Below, in pieces: positions 7,153 to 15,447 of a stretch of 18,942 nucleotides of DNA. The notes beneath the pieces are model-generated. The model worked only from the letters and a program-made list of their open reading frames with translations, did no database searches and had not been told where the DNA came from. This DNA is from Bacteroidota bacterium (GTDB lineage: Bacteria > Bacteroidota > Bacteroidia > CAIKAF01), in the NCBI GenBank assembly GCA_023432985.1, contig JAEZEQ010000008.1:1-18942 (forward strand), written 5' to 3'. Made by a program: the position numbers and the translations under genes. Position 1 is the first letter of the stretch; each line of letters opens with the position of its first letter.

Positions 7153-9412
7153 TTTTTTTACTTTGTGCATCGGTAACAGCCACTGCGGCCATATTCACAA
7201 TTTCGCGAACCGAGCTTCCGATCTGACAAACGTGAGCCGGGCGATTTAACCCAAGAAGTACGGGCCCTATGGCATCTCCCACACCAAAAGATTGAAGTAA
7301 TTTATAGCTAATATTTCCGGCATTCAGTGTTGGGAAAATAAGGGTATTTACCTTTTCTCCATTTAATTTACTGAATGGGAAATTCTCTTTCAAAAGCTCA
7401 TTATTCAATGCAAAATTGGCCTGAATTTCACCATCTACAATCAACTCAGGATGTTTCTCATGCAATATTTTGGTTGCCAAAGCTACTTTTGCTGCTTCGG
7501 GTGACTGATTTCCGCCAAAATTAGAGAAAGACAATAGAGCCAGCTTAGGAGTTACATTAAACTTGCGCACCGTTTCGGCTGTATTCAGCGCAATATCTAC
7601 CATTTCTTCGGCGGTGGGATTAATATTTACCGTCACGTCCGACAAGAAAAACAATCCCTTTTTGGTTGGTAAAACATACATTCCCGAAACATTCTTCACA
7701 TTGGGTTTGCATCCAATAATTTGAAAAATAGGCTTCAATACTTCGGAATACTTTTTGGTTACCCCGCTGATAAAGGAGTCGGCCATTCCGCTTTCGAGCA
7801 TCATTAATCCGTAATAATTGCGATCACGCATCAATTTTTGTGCATCGCTCAGAGTAATTCCTTTTCGGGCTCTTTTCTCGTAATACTGTTGTGCAAACTG
7901 ATTGCGCATAGCATGTTCTTCGAACACATCAATGAATTCTGCACCCTGCAATTCAAGTCCGTTCTCTTCGGCCAAATTCTTCATTTGCTCCATATTCCCG
8001 AGCAAAATGGGCTTACCAATTTTCTCATCGAGGATAATTTGAGCTGCTTTGAGGACTTTTTCCGAACTTCCTTCTGCGAATACGATAGATTTAGGATCGG
8101 CCTTGGCTTTTTGCATTACGCTGCGCGTAAACACATCATTGAGTCCCAATCGAGCCTTTAAAGACTCTTTATAGGCGTCCCAGTTCTCAATAGGCAAACG
8201 AGCCACACCGCTTTCCACAGCCGCTTTTGCCACAGCCGGAGCCACAGTATGTATCAAGCGTGGATCAACAGGTTTAGGGATAATATAAGTAGGACCAAAT
8301 GAAATATTTTTCTGATTATATACCGAGTTTACCACTTCGGGAACGGGCTGTTTGGCCAAGTCAGCCAATGCATAAACGGCCGCCAATTTCATTTCTTCAT
8401 TAATTTTGGTGGCACGTACATCAAGTGCACCTCTGAATATATATGGGAAACCCAATACATTATTTACCTGATTGGGATGATCGCTTCTACCCGTAGCCAA
8501 TATAACATCGGGGCGTGATGCGATGGCATCGTCATAGGGAATCTCGGGGTCGGGATTGGCCAAAGCAAACACAACCGGATTGGGAGCCATAGAACGAATC
8601 ATATCGGGACTTACCACATTGCCCTTGGATAGACCTACAAAAACATCGGCATCTTTAAAGGCATCTTCGAGCGTATATATATCGCGATCGGTTGCAAAAT
8701 AAATTTTATGTTCATCGTCTAAATCCCTGTCCTTGCGAATTACCCCTTTAGAATCGAGCATAACAAGATTCGATCTTTGTACGCCCAGCGATTCGAATAA
8801 ACGCGCACATGAAATAGCACTCGCTCCGGCACCATTAAAAACAACCTTAATTTCGGATAGTTTTTTACCCGCAATTTCCACCGCATTTAATAAGCCCGCT
8901 CCGGCAATAATAGCCGTACCATGCTGATCGTCGTGCATAATGGGAATATTCAGTTCCTCTTTTAATCTTTTCTCTATGTAAAAACAATCCGGCGCGTTAA
9001 TATCCTCCAGATTAATTCCGCCAAAAGTAGGCTCCATGGCCTTAATAATCTGAACCAGGGCTTCCGGATCTTTGGAATTCAACTCAATATCGAACACATC
9101 GATATCGGCATAAATTTTAAACAAAAGACCCTTCCCTTCCATTACAGGTTTAGATGCTTCCGGACCTATATCACCCAATCCCAAAACGGCCGTACCATTC
9201 GAAATAACGGCTACCAAATTCCCTTTTGCAGTATACTTATACACATCATCCGGATTGGCTGCAATTTCATTACATGGCAATGCAACACCCGGTGAATAGG
9301 CAATAGATAGATCGCGTTGACTATTGGCCGGCTTCGAAGGAATAACCTCCAGTTTGCCCGGACGACCACCCTGATGATAATCTAAAATATCTTTTCTGCT
9401 AATTTTACTCAT
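7139..9412 (-). CDS. maeB: NADP-dependent malic enzyme (malic enzyme-phosphotransacetylase fusion)
   Basis: This cytosolic enzyme decarboxylates malate oxidatively to pyruvate with reduction of NADP, linking the TCA cycle to pyruvate and NADPH supply. The 757 residues match the MaeB length. The N-terminal malic enzyme part (about 1-430) shows the SIAYSPGVA tyrosine loop (Y39), TAVLGLGDIG, HDDQHGTAI and a Rossmann motif VVFNGAGASAI. The C-terminal part (about 435-757, beginning KSIVFAEGSSEKVLKAAQII) is a phosphotransacetylase-like domain. In known MaeB proteins this domain is regulatory and binds acetyl-CoA without acetyl transfer. The start is the ATG at 9412. The final residues KKREES are encoded by a purine run that doubles as an SD-like sequence for the next gene. 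Confidence 0.97.
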   Translation of the reverse strand: MSKISRKDILDYHQGGRPGKLEVIPSKPANSQRDLSIAYSPGVALPCNEIAANPDDVYKYTAKGNLVAVISNGTAVLGLGDIGPEASKPVMEGKGLLFKIYADIDVFDIELNSKDPEALVQIIKAMEPTFGGINLEDINAPDCFYIEKRLKEELNIPIMHDDQHGTAIIAGAGLLNAVEIAGKKLSEIKVVFNGAGASAISCARLFESLGVQRSNLVMLDSKGVIRKDRDLDDEHKIYFATDRDIYTLEDAFKDADVFVGLSKGNVVSPDMIRSMAPNPVVFALANPDPEIPYDDAIASRPDVILATGRSDHPNQVNNVLGFPYIFRGALDVRATKINEEMKLAAVYALADLAKQPVPEVVNSVYNQKNISFGPTYIIPKPVDPRLIHTVAPAVAKAAVESGVARLPIENWDAYKESLKARLGLNDVFTRSVMQKAKADPKSIVFAEGSSEKVLKAAQIILDEKIGKPILLGNMEQMKNLAEENGLELQGAEFIDVFEEHAMRNQFAQQYYEKRARKGITLSDAQKLMRDRNYYGLMMLESGMADSFISGVTKKYSEVLKPIFQIIGCKPNVKNVSGMYVLPTKKGLFFLSDVTVNINPTAEEMVDIALNTAETVRKFNVTPKLALLSFSNFGGNQSPEAAKVALATKILHEKHPELIVDGEIQANFALNNELLKENFPFSKLNGEKVNTLIFPTLNAGNISYKLLQSFGVGDAIGPVLLGLNRPAHVCQIGSSVREIVNMAAVAVTDAQSKKREES

Positions 9413-9490
9413 AAACTATTTTCTATATTCAAACAGGCACAAAGGAACAAATAATTTAATAAATACTTCTATTTGTTTCTAAGCAGAAGG

Positions 9491-9506
9491 TATGCATACA
9501 TGCATA
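9491..9506. promoter_or_regulatory. Palindromic site upstream of maeB
   Basis: TATGCAT and ATGCATA are perfect inverted arms separated by AC. The site lies 79-94 bp upstream of the maeB ATG, where a transcription factor could bind. No known operator is recognised, and the octamer-like ATGCAT core is simple enough to occur by chance. Confidence 0.25.
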
Positions 9507-9970
9507 TTTCAACCTATTTACCCGCAGAGAAAACATTCGATCAAATCAGTTTGTAAAATGCAAATATCGACGCTGAAAAAAGCGAAAAAGCATAGTATTT
9601 ACGCACATTTCCGGAAAGTCAAAAATAAACGAATCAATCAATTGTTTAAAAGTTAAGCCCGAAATTTCAAATTTAATAAAACAAAAAACGAATCCTATAT
9701 ATTCTCTATTTTGGAGTCGAAAATAAAAAAAGTTACCTATGCCTTTCCATTTTTTTAGCAGTCGTCAAGAAAAAGCAATACATCAAAAGTTATTTGAAAC
9801 CAATAGTATAGAAAGTAAAAAAATGAGAAATCAGGCAGCTGATAACAGGTTGCCATGAAAAATAAAAAAAGAAATACATATATACGTAAGGCATAGTTGA
9901 CACTGAGAATAGAGATAAAAAAATTAGAAATAGAAGAAATATATGGTTAAAATAAACATAAAATATTGTA

Positions 9971-10031
9971 GTTTAAAAACTTTAGTTTAAATTCGTAATA
10001 CGTTTAATATTAAACCTAAACAATACGAATT
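9971..10031. promoter_or_regulatory. Cluster of inverted repeats upstream of the AT-hook gene, candidate operator
   Basis: A perfect 14-bp palindrome, GTTTAATATTAAAC, lies at 10002-10015. It is nested within a longer inverted repeat, AATTCGTA (9990-9997) and TACGAATT (10024-10031), with nearly the same centre. The motif GTTTA occurs three times forward (9971, 9985, 10002) and twice in reverse (10011-10015, 10017-10021). The cluster ends 21 bp before the ATG at 10053, a position suited to a repressor or autoregulator. The identity of the binding protein is unknown. Confidence 0.4.
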
Positions 10032-10052
10032 ATTTAATTTCCTCCAAAGAGT

Positions 10053-10499
10053 ATGAAAACAGGACAAGATTTACATCAGTTGATTAAAGACTCTGGTTTT
10101 ACCATAGGGCGCATTGGTGCGGCTATAAAAAGGAGTCCGGCTTCTTTGCATAAAGATTTCAAAGAAAAAACCGTCAAGAAAGAACTTTACGACAAGGTTG
10201 TTCAGGCTATAAAGAGTATGCCTGCAGAATTGAAGGGCCGTAAGAAAAGAAAAGTAAGCAGAAAGGTTACAGTGCTTAAAAAGCCGGTTAGAGCTACTGC
10301 AAAAGCGGCTAAAAAAGCTCCGGTTGCAGCAACAGAAGCAACTGTAGCTATGCCGAAGAAACGCGGACGCAAACCGGGCAGCAAAAACAAACCAAAAGTG
10401 GATACTTTTGTGGCTCCGGACGGCAAAAATTACCGCGAATTATATTTCGAACAGTTGGAAATAAACAACAAATTAATTCGCCGTTTGATGAATTTATAA
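10053..10499 (+). CDS. Small DNA-binding protein with HTH-like N-terminus and AT-hook
   Basis: The protein has 148 residues in four parts. Residues 5-55 look like a short helix-turn-helix (LHQLIKDSGFTIGRIGAAIKRSPASLHKDF), resembling the start of XRE-type domains. Residues 60-100 are a basic, Lys/Ala-rich linker (GRKKRKVSRK, TAKAAKKAP) like histone-H1-type tails. Residues 102-114 contain an AT-hook-like core, KKRGRKPGSKNKP. The C-terminus (YRELYFEQLEINNKLIRRLM) is an amphipathic helix that may oligomerise. The gene is monocistronic, with a long A-rich gap before it and a strong terminator after it. Its likely role is binding AT-rich DNA, as a nucleoid-associated protein or a local regulator; autoregulation through the upstream palindromes is inference. 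The ATG at 10053 is the only sensible start. Confidence 0.85.
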   Translation: MKTGQDLHQLIKDSGFTIGRIGAAIKRSPASLHKDFKEKTVKKELYDKVVQAIKSMPAELKGRKKRKVSRKVTVLKKPVRATAKAAKKAPVAATEATVAMPKKRGRKPGSKNKPKVDTFVAPDGKNYRELYFEQLEINNKLIRRLMNL

Positions 10500-10514
10500 A
10501 AATTGCCTTAGTGC

Positions 10515-10550
10515 AAAAAAAATGGGAATCTTTCGATTCCCATTTTTTTT
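10515..10550. terminator. Strong bidirectional intrinsic terminator
   Basis: A 16-bp perfect stem (10515-10530 with 10535-10550) with a TTTC loop has the GC-containing core TGGGAATC/GATTCCCA flanked by A8 and T8, so both strands end in a T run. It sits in the 66-bp gap between the AT-hook gene and the convergent infB stop and should terminate both. Confidence 0.92.
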
Positions 10551-10565
10551 TATTCGTTTATATAA

Positions 10566-13466
10566 TTACAACTTACGTTTCACTTCTACCTCTTCAAAGG
10601 CTTCGATGATATCCCCTTCTTTCAGGTCGTTATAATTCTTAATGCTCAGACCACATTCGTAGCCTACATTTACTTCTTTCACGTCATCTTTAAAGCGTTT
10701 CAAGCTGTCTAACTCGCCCGTATGCAAAACGATACCATCGCGAATCACGCGTACTTTATTCTTACGATCTACTTTTCCGTCTAACACATAACAACCGGCA
10801 ATAGTACCCACTTTCGTAATCTTAAATACGGCACGTACTTCGATGTTTGAGGTAACTTTTTCTACCAGTGTAGGCTCTAATAAACCTTCCATGGCATCTT
10901 TAATTTCCTCAATGGCTTTATAGATAACGGAATAATTTCGAATATCGATTTCTTCTTTCTCGGCAAGCTTTTTAGCTCCGGCAACCGGCCTCACGTTAAA
11001 TCCGAGTATAATGGCATCCGAGGCTGAGGCAAGCATCACGTCGCTTTCCGAAATAGCTCCAACCGCCTGGTGTATAACATTCACCAAGATTTGTTCCGTA
11101 CTTAGTTTAAGCAAACTATCTGTAAGGGCCTGAACTGACCCGTCTGTATCCCCTTTAATAATAATATTCAATTGCTTAAAGTCGCCAATGGCAATACGTC
11201 TTCCGATTTCATCCAGCGTAATATGCTTGCGCGTACGCATGCCTTGCTCACGCAATAATTGCTGACGTTTATTGGCTATATCTCTAGCTTCGCGCTCATC
11301 TTCCAAGATATTAAATAAGTCGCCCGCCTGAGGTGCACCCGAAAGTCCGAGTATACGTACCGGCGTCGATGGACCGGCTTTGTTTACCTTAGCTCCTCTT
11401 TCGTTGAACATCGCTTTGATACGTCCGCTATAAGGACCGGCCAAAATCACATCACCTACTTTTATGCTTCCGTTCTGAACGAGTATGGTACACACAAAAC
11501 CTCTTCCTTTATCCAAAGAGGCCTCAATCACAGTACCCGTTCCACGTTTATTCGGGTTCGCTTTCAGCTCGAGCATTTCTGCTTCCAATAATACCTTATC
11601 GAGCAATTCCTTTATACCAATATTTTGCTTGGCAGAAATTTCCTGAGTTTGGAATTTACCACCCCATTCTTCTACCAAAATATTCATATTGGCTAAGGCC
11701 TCGCGTATCTTATCGGCATTTGCACCGGGCTTATCTATTTTGTTGAAAGCAAATACCATGGGTACACCCGCTGCCTGGGCGTGATTAATCGCCTCTATGG
11801 TTTGTGGCATCACCGAGTCGTCTGCGGCAATTACTATAATGGCCACATCGGTTACCTTTGCTCCACGTGCACGCATGGCCGTAAAAGCTTCGTGACCCGG
11901 GGTATCAATAAAGGTAATGACTTTGCCATCTTCCTGTGTTACACTATAGGCTCCGATATGCTGAGTAATACCCCCCGCTTCACCCGAAATTACATTGGCA
12001 TTTCGTATGCGATCGAGTAAGGAGGTTTTACCATGGTCTACGTGACCCATAACGGTAACAACCGGGGGACGCGGACTCAAATCTTCCGGTAAATCTTCCT
12101 CTTCTTCCAAAATTTCTTGCGCATCGGCCGAAACAAACTCTACTTTATAACCAAATTCTTCGGCAATAATCGTAATTGCTTCCGCATCCAAACGCTGGTT
12201 AATGGATACAAACATCCCCAAACTCATACAAGCCGAAATAATCGAAGTAACGGGTACATCCATCATAATGGCCATCTCGTTCGCAGATACAAACTCGGTA
12301 ACCTTTAAGATCTTGCTTTGCTTTTCAATTTCACGCTCTTCTTCCTCACGCTTTATGGAGCGCTCGGCACGCTTGTCTTTACGCAATTTAGAACCCAAAC
12401 TCTTCTTCCGATCTCCCAATCGTTGAAGTGTTTCCTTAATTTGCTTTTGGATATCCTCCTCCGAAAGTTCTACTTTCTCATTTTTCTGAGGACGTTTTTT
12501 GTTCTTATTGGCAGCACCCGCTCCAGTTTGACCGGCTTTATCGTCGTAGACTTTCTCTTTTTTAATGTCTACTTTATCGGGTTCAATACGCTTGCGCTTT
12601 TTCTTTTGCGCATTGGCATCTCCTGCACCTTTTCCCTTTTTCTTAAATTCGCTGTAATCCGCCTTTTTCTCAAGACTCGGATTCAATTCAATCTTTCCTA
12701 AAATCTTAAAGCCCGATAAGGTTTCCACCGTTCCACGAATGGTTTCTGTTTCCTTTTTCGGCTCTACTTTAGGCTCCGGAGTTTCTACTTTGGGCTCTTC
12801 CTTAACAATCGGCTTCTCTTCCGCTTTCTCCGGCGCAGCCTCTTTCTCAACAGGCTTTGCCTTTTCTTTTGAAGCTTTTGCCGCTTTGGCTTTCGAAGTC
12901 GACTCTTCGCTTTTCTTGTTCTTATTCGGCTTTGAAGGAAGCTCAATTTTACCAATTACCTTAGGACCAACCAATGTCTCGCTGCCACTATGAGGCGCAT
13001 TGCTTTCTTCTTTGGCTGCAGGAACTTCTTCCTCTTTCATTTGCTCAGGCAATTCAACCGCCTTTTCTTCTTTAACCGGCGGAACAACAATTTCCGGTTC
13101 TTTCTTAGGCTCCTCTTTCGGTGCTTCTTTTTCAGCACGCACTTCTTTCTCTTTGGGCTCGGGTTGGGGCTCCACCTTCTTTTCAACTTCCGGCACTACG
13201 GGCTCGGGAGCAGATACTTCTTTCTCAACAACGGCCGCTTCTTTCGTCGCTGCACGCTCCTGATTCAATTGCTCTGCTTTCTCTTTTGCATTTTTATCGC
13301 CCGCATACTCTTTTGAGAGTAAGGAATAGGCTTTCTCATCTAACGCAAAATTGGGATTCAGCTCAGCTTCAATACCTTTATCATTGAGGTATTCAACAAT
13401 AGTTGACACGCTTACATTAAATTCTTTTGCAGCCTTGCTAAGCCTTACCTTTTTAAATTCACTCAT
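10566..13466 (-). CDS. infB: Translation initiation factor IF-2
   Basis: This GTPase brings initiator fMet-tRNA to the 30S subunit and promotes subunit joining. The 966 residues begin with a short IF2 N-domain (VRLSKAAKEFNVSVSTIVEYLNDKG). A long Lys/Glu/Pro-rich disordered region of about 330 residues follows, then a second IF2_N-like domain near 385-440. The GTPase motifs are complete: GHVDHGKT (474-481), DTPGHEAF (521-528) and NKID (575-578). Beta-barrel and C-terminal initiator-tRNA-binding domains follow. The disordered part holds two copies of an ETLxGxKxxGKIEL motif (163-176 and 248-261). The start is the ATG at 13466. Upstream lie nusA and rimP in the order common to bacteria, but the 186-bp gap to nusA has its own hairpin and possible promoter. 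Confidence 0.98.
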   Translation of the reverse strand: MSEFKKVRLSKAAKEFNVSVSTIVEYLNDKGIEAELNPNFALDEKAYSLLSKEYAGDKNAKEKAEQLNQERAATKEAAVVEKEVSAPEPVVPEVEKKVEPQPEPKEKEVRAEKEAPKEEPKKEPEIVVPPVKEEKAVELPEQMKEEEVPAAKEESNAPHSGSETLVGPKVIGKIELPSKPNKNKKSEESTSKAKAAKASKEKAKPVEKEAAPEKAEEKPIVKEEPKVETPEPKVEPKKETETIRGTVETLSGFKILGKIELNPSLEKKADYSEFKKKGKGAGDANAQKKKRKRIEPDKVDIKKEKVYDDKAGQTGAGAANKNKKRPQKNEKVELSEEDIQKQIKETLQRLGDRKKSLGSKLRKDKRAERSIKREEEEREIEKQSKILKVTEFVSANEMAIMMDVPVTSIISACMSLGMFVSINQRLDAEAITIIAEEFGYKVEFVSADAQEILEEEEDLPEDLSPRPPVVTVMGHVDHGKTSLLDRIRNANVISGEAGGITQHIGAYSVTQEDGKVITFIDTPGHEAFTAMRARGAKVTDVAIIVIAADDSVMPQTIEAINHAQAAGVPMVFAFNKIDKPGANADKIREALANMNILVEEWGGKFQTQEISAKQNIGIKELLDKVLLEAEMLELKANPNKRGTGTVIEASLDKGRGFVCTILVQNGSIKVGDVILAGPYSGRIKAMFNERGAKVNKAGPSTPVRILGLSGAPQAGDLFNILEDEREARDIANKRQQLLREQGMRTRKHITLDEIGRRIAIGDFKQLNIIIKGDTDGSVQALTDSLLKLSTEQILVNVIHQAVGAISESDVMLASASDAIILGFNVRPVAGAKKLAEKEEIDIRNYSVIYKAIEEIKDAMEGLLEPTLVEKVTSNIEVRAVFKITKVGTIAGCYVLDGKVDRKNKVRVIRDGIVLHTGELDSLKRFKDDVKEVNVGYECGLSIKNYNDLKEGDIIEAFEEVEVKRKL

Positions 13467-13499
13467 ATATTTTTGTTCCTGTTAATCCTGTTTTAAATA

Positions 13500-13542
13500 G
13501 AAAAGGGTTCCCTTACAGAACTCCTGCAAAAAAACCCTTTTC
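13500..13542 (-). promoter_or_regulatory. Hairpin in the infB leader
   Basis: GAAAAGGGTT and AACCCTTTTC form a perfect 10-bp stem around a 23-nt loop. The 3' arm ends 33 nt before the infB ATG. Read in the nusA-to-infB direction, no T run follows, so it is not a typical terminator. It could stabilise or regulate infB mRNA, or mark an RNA processing site between nusA and infB. Confidence 0.45.
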
Positions 13543-13557
13543 GAAATATGATTATTT

Positions 13558-13565
13558 CAAAAATA
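13558..13565 (-). promoter_or_regulatory. Candidate -7 element for an internal infB promoter
   Basis: TATTTTTG on the minus strand matches TAnnTTTG in the unusually long nusA-infB gap, just upstream of the leader hairpin. No -33 TTG was found at the expected distance, so this is a weak call. Confidence 0.25.
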
Positions 13566-13652
13566 TACACCCTATGGATATGTGAGACCGGCTTACATAT
13601 TCATCAGGCAAGTTTTCTGCAAGATATGTTCTTTTCTACGTACATGATCGAA

Positions 13653-14912
13653 TTATTCTTCAAACTCTGCACGCAAAATAGACAACACCTCGTCTATGGT
13701 TTCTTCTTCCAAATCGGTTCTTTTCACTAAATCCTCTTTTCCTAAATCTATTACAGATTTCGCTGTATCACAACCAATTTGTTTCAACATGTCAATTACC
13801 CAATCCTCAATTTCATCTCTAAATTCATCCAATGCCACATCTTCTCCCTCTACTATCCCTTCTGTCTCTCTAAATACATCTATCTCATATCCGGTTAGCT
13901 TCGACGCCAAACGTATGTTCTGACCTCCCTTACCTATGGCTAAAGAAACCTGATCGGCCTTCAAAAATACATCGGCTTTCTTTTTGTCTTCATCCAAACG
14001 AATGCTCGAAATTTTGGCCGGACTTAAAGAACGAGTTATAAATAATGAAGTATTCGACGTATAGTTGATTACATCTATATTCTCATTTCTTAACTCGCGA
14101 ACTATACCATGTATACGAGAACCTTTCATCCCCACACATGCCCCTACCGGATCTATGCGGTCGTCATAACTCTCAACAGCTACCTTGGCACGCTCTCCGG
14201 GTATACGAGCAATTTTCTTGATTACAATCACACCGTCGAATATCTCCGGCACTTCCTGCTCGAATAATTTCTCTAAAAACACTTCGGCCGTACGAGATAA
14301 AATAATGGTAGGCGCGTTGTTTTTCATCTCTACACCCTTCACTACCGCACGTATGGTATCGCCCTTTTTATAAAAATCGTTCGGAATCATTTCTTGTTTT
14401 GGCAACATCAACTCATTGTTCTCGTCGTCTACTACCAACAATTCTTTCTTCCAAATCTGATATACTTCTCCTGTTATAATTTCACCTATACGCTCTTTAT
14501 ACTTCTTATAAATACCGTCTTTCTCTAAATCGCTGATACGCATACGCAAATTCTGACCCAATGCCAAAACTGCCCTGCGACCAAAAGACTCTAATGCAAC
14601 CGGCTCCGAAAACTCATCGCCTATGTCGAATGTATCATCCACCTTGCGGGCCTCACTTAATCCGATATAAAAATTCTCGTCGTAATCGAAACTGTCTTCC
14701 GCCCACTCATCATCCACAATCTCTCTGTTTCTGAACAACTCCAAATGCCCTTTGTCTACGTTGATGATGACGTCATAATTGTCGGAACGACCATAACGCT
14801 TGGTGATCATATTACGAATCACATCCTCCAAGATGCTCATCATGGTTACTCGGTCGATGTTTTTCAGATCTTTAAACTCTGCAAACGACTCTATCAGGTT
14901 TACTTGCTCCAT
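13653..14912 (-). CDS. nusA: Transcription termination/antitermination protein NusA
   Basis: NusA binds RNA polymerase and nascent RNA and modulates pausing, termination and antitermination. The 419 residues contain an N-terminal polymerase-binding domain (about 1-135), an S1 domain (143-207), and two KH domains, seen as GACVGMKGSRI (258-268, GMKG loop) and AIGKGGQNIRLA (325-336, GKGG loop). A short acidic C-terminal helix-hairpin-helix segment follows from about 365 to 419. The C-terminal repeats of E. coli NusA are not duplicated here; the shorter form is usual outside proteobacteria. The ATG at 14912 lies 12 nt after rimP, consistent with co-transcription. Confidence 0.97.
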   Translation of the reverse strand: MEQVNLIESFAEFKDLKNIDRVTMMSILEDVIRNMITKRYGRSDNYDVIINVDKGHLELFRNREIVDDEWAEDSFDYDENFYIGLSEARKVDDTFDIGDEFSEPVALESFGRRAVLALGQNLRMRISDLEKDGIYKKYKERIGEIITGEVYQIWKKELLVVDDENNELMLPKQEMIPNDFYKKGDTIRAVVKGVEMKNNAPTIILSRTAEVFLEKLFEQEVPEIFDGVIVIKKIARIPGERAKVAVESYDDRIDPVGACVGMKGSRIHGIVRELRNENIDVINYTSNTSLFITRSLSPAKISSIRLDEDKKKADVFLKADQVSLAIGKGGQNIRLASKLTGYEIDVFRETEGIVEGEDVALDEFRDEIEDWVIDMLKQIGCDTAKSVIDLGKEDLVKRTDLEEETIDEVLSILRAEFEE

Positions 14913-14924
14913 CTTATGGAAATA

Positions 14925-15392
14925 TTAAAATTTGATAATACGTTTCGTTTCTTTTATTTGACTATATGCCACTTCATGTAATTTTGCTACGGCATTCTTC
15001 GATATTTTCATTCCCTTCTTCGGCGCTTTCGGCACTTCCTCCAAAACAATCATATCCTCGCCTACCTGCTTCAATAAACCACTCACACTCTTTCCATCGG
15101 TTAAGAGAACTTTTACCTCTTTCTCTATATTCTTATGATATTGCTTCATGGTCCTAAAAGGCCTGTCCATACCCGCCGAAGACACCACTATGTCATACGC
15201 ATCCAAACGCTCTCCGAATTTCTTCTTCATAGCCCTCGACAATTCCATGCAATCCTCTATCGTAAAATAGTCGAAACTGTCGACATAAATCTCGATCTTA
15301 CTATTCGGAACAAAGTCTAACTCCACTAAAAAGTGGTCCGTGTCAACCAATTCCTCCGATACAAATGCTTCTAATTCTTGTTGCGTTATCAT
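14925..15392 (-). CDS. rimP: Ribosome maturation factor RimP
   Basis: RimP helps assemble the 30S subunit. The 155 residues show the N-terminal alpha/beta domain (VELDFVPNSKIEIYVDSFDYFTIEDCMELSRAMKKKF) and the hallmark VVSSAGMDRPF, where most family members have SSPGxxRPL. A C-terminal SH3-like barrel follows (VKVLLTDGKSVSGLLKQV). A TTG at 15404 would add four residues, but the ATG at 15392 gives the normal family start. It is the first gene of rimP-nusA-infB, with a well-formed promoter and a leader hairpin upstream. The operon position is as expected for this gene. Confidence 0.95.
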   Translation of the reverse strand: MITQQELEAFVSEELVDTDHFLVELDFVPNSKIEIYVDSFDYFTIEDCMELSRAMKKKFGERLDAYDIVVSSAGMDRPFRTMKQYHKNIEKEVKVLLTDGKSVSGLLKQVGEDMIVLEEVPKAPKKGMKISKNAVAKLHEVAYSQIKETKRIIKF

Positions 15393-15402
15393 AATTTTTC
15401 CC

Positions 15403-15432
15403 AAAGAAAAAGGGGACTTATCCGCCCCCTTT
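15403..15432 (-). promoter_or_regulatory. GC-rich leader hairpin with T-rich tail before rimP, possible attenuator
   Basis: On the minus strand AAAGGGG (15432-15426) and CCCCTTT (15415-15409) form a stem around a 10-nt loop and are followed by TTCTTT. The structure lies between the predicted rimP transcription start near 15441 and the ATG at 15392. It resembles a short intrinsic terminator, so it may attenuate rimP-nusA-infB or end read-through from the kinase gene upstream. Confidence 0.5.
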
Positions 15433-15447
15433 ATCGAAAAAGTGGAA

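Larger units (their letters stand above)
9413..10052. other. 640-bp A-rich intergenic region with divergent genes on either side
   Basis: This gap separates the minus-strand maeB from the plus-strand AT-hook gene and must hold both promoters. I find no coding frame of useful length, no tRNA-like fold and no convincing terminator. The stretch from about 9720 to 9970 has many short A runs on the plus strand (for example 9725-9731, 9817-9823, 9864-9870, 9917-9923), which may curve the DNA, though they are not cleanly phased at ten base pairs. Two palindromic sites are listed separately. No -33/-7 promoter pair with correct spacing was found for either gene. Confidence 0.7.

Noticed and set aside
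9620..9675. Two TAnnTTTG matches on the minus strand as maeB promoters
   Set aside because: They are more than 200 nt from maeB and lack a -33 box at correct spacing; chance matches are expected in such A/T-rich DNA.
9823..9860. 11-codon plus-strand ORF in the A-rich gap
   Set aside because: It has no supporting signal and a length expected by chance.
10202..10426. 74-codon minus-strand frame opposite the AT-hook gene
   Set aside because: It is a shadow of the Lys/Ala/Arg-rich coding strand, with no motif or promoter of its own.
12318..13387. Several plus-strand frames of 60-127 codons opposite infB
   Set aside because: They are Phe/Leu/Ser-rich mirror images of the Lys/Glu-rich coding of the IF-2 N-terminus.
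13604..13645. 13-codon minus-strand leader ORF (starts MYVEKNIS) between nusA and infB
   Set aside because: It is too short, ends before the hairpin, and has no run of codons for one amino acid as expected of a leader peptide.
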